From Bacteroidales bacterium UBA6851 (GTDB lineage Bacteria > Bacteroidota > Bacteroidia > Bacteroidales > UBA932), in NCBI GenBank assembly GCA_002451795.1, contig DKDJ01000009.1, positions 186,001 through 250,000 on the forward strand: a stretch of 64,000 bases of DNA, read 5' to 3'. Shown here one piece after another: positions 63,391 to 64,000 of the stretch. Under the pieces are notes generated by a model that saw only the letters and a list, made by a program, of their open reading frames with translations, was not told the origin of the DNA and searched no databases. Each line of letters begins with the position of its first letter. Position 1 is the first letter of the stretch. The translations under genes were made by a program, and so were the position numbers.

Positions 63391-64000
63391 TATACGTATG
63401 CTCCTATCTTCAAAATATTGATTTCTCCCTCTGTTAGGTATCTCCATTCGCCTTTCTTGAGTCCCTTCTTGGTCAAGCCGGCGAAATATACTCTGTCAAG
63501 AGCCTTGACATTATATCCGAGAGAGTCGAAAATTCTGCGGACAATCCTATTCTTTCCGGAATGGATCTCGATGCCGACCTTCCTCCTGTCTCCAGCATCA
63601 ATAAACTCAAGCTCGTCTGCCTTGACATCTCCGTCGGTGAGGGTGATTCCGTCCAGAATCTTGTGGTAATCCTCATCTGAAAGTTCCTTGTCCAGCGATA
63701 CCTGATAGATTTTCTTCTTGTCGTATGATGGATGTGTGAGACGTTCTGCAATTTCTCCGTCGTTAGTGAGGAGCAGTACTCCGGTAGTGTTCTTGTCTAA
63801 CCTACCTACAGGGTATACCCTTGAGGAGCAGCCTTTGAGAAGGTCAATTACGGTCTTCTCGGCGTGTGGGTCACTTGCTGTTGTTACATAGCCTTTAGGC
63901 TTGTTCATGATGAGGTAGACTTTCTCTTCTCCCTTGAGGCGCTCTCCGTTGAATCGGATGTCGTCCGTGTGGATATTAACCTTGGTACCGAGCTCGGTGA
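63390..64000 (-). CDS. RluB/RsuA-family rRNA pseudouridine synthase, 5'-truncated by the window edge
   Basis: About 203 codons are visible and the frame is open to the window end. The catalytic Asp is in GRLDKNTTGVLLLTNDG; IMNKPKGYVTT precedes it, and GKNRIVRRIFDSLGY follows. The residues before IMNKPKG (GTKVNIHTDDIRFNGERLKG) look like the end of an S4 RNA-binding domain plus linker, so the gene starts beyond 64000 and the internal ATG at 63908 is not the start. It makes pseudouridine in 23S or 16S rRNA; RluB versus RsuA cannot be settled here. Confidence 0.93.
   Translation of the reverse strand, partial: TELGTKVNIHTDDIRFNGERLKGEEKVYLIMNKPKGYVTTASDPHAEKTVIDLLKGCSSRVYPVGRLDKNTTGVLLLTNDGEIAERLTHPSYDKKKIYQVSLDKELSDEDYHKILDGITLTDGDVKADELEFIDAGDRRKVGIEIHSGKNRIVRRIFDSLGYNVKALDRVYFAGLTKKGLKKGEWRYLTEGEINILKIGAYV

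Overview
The window is a chromosomal segment of a Bacteroidota bacterium, most likely of the order Bacteroidales. Four things point there. Promoters have the Bacteroidota form (TTTG, 19-20 bases, TAnnTTTG). Shine-Dalgarno sequences are largely absent. Surface machinery is typical of the group: an Oar-type TonB receptor with a lipoprotein partner, a Porin_10-like porin, BACON domains and an ExbB/ExbD/ExbD/TonB motor. Finally, tRNA genes surround tuf ahead of secE-nusG-rplKAJL-rpoBC. I cannot name a genus. Nothing suggests a plasmid or prophage; one restriction-modification cassette looks acquired.

Layout. 1-3.5 kb (+): end of trmB, then metK behind a candidate SAM-II-like riboswitch, smpB and an aberrant miaA. 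3.5-9.2 kb (+): a two-gene surface cassette (Oar-type receptor and a BACON/OB-fold lipoprotein) with its own promoter and terminator. 9.2-14.4 kb (-): asnS-udk-tonB-like and exbB-DUF-exbD-exbD, which together make an outer-membrane energising system. 14.5-19.4 kb (-): dprA-tatD-ansA, queA and a NUDIX gene. 19.4-21.9 kb (+): a coupled trio (SRPBCC protein, RsmF-like methyltransferase, TPR protein) that shares a palindromic promoter region with the NUDIX gene. 21.9-29.4 kb: a LolC/E-like permease, an M13 metalloprotease lipoprotein, a YczE-like membrane protein, an MltF-like lytic transglycosylase and a porin. 29.5-31.3 kb (+): an amgK-murU-like pair for cell-wall sugar salvage. 31.3-33.4 kb (-): a large lipoprotein of unknown role. 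33.4-36.1 kb (-): a complete DpnII-type GATC restriction-modification system that is more A+T-rich than its neighbours. 36.2-49.3 kb (-): the transcription/translation super-cluster, in transcription order tRNA-Thr, tRNA-Tyr, tRNA-Gly, tRNA-Thr, tuf, tRNA-Trp, secE, nusG, rplK, rplA, rplJ, rplL, rpoB, rpoC, with internal hairpins after tuf and between rplL and rpoB. 49.3-54.4 kb (-): ssb, two tandem MFS transporters and dxs. 54.5-64 kb: aroK (+), then lysS-trmH-aroE (-), recJ (+) and rluB-era-parC (-).

The window is densely packed. No gene-free stretch exceeds 150 bases, adjacent genes often overlap by 1-4 bases, and three convergent pairs overlap at their 3' ends. Most genes are housekeeping. 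The observations most worth checking are the metK leader that runs into the start codon, the Oar/OB-fold lipoprotein cassette, the MiaA that appears to lack its helical insertion domain, the regulatory palindrome and promoter-defined start of the DpnII cassette, and the mirror-image promoter at 19425-19440. I did not find a clearly new defence or mobile system.
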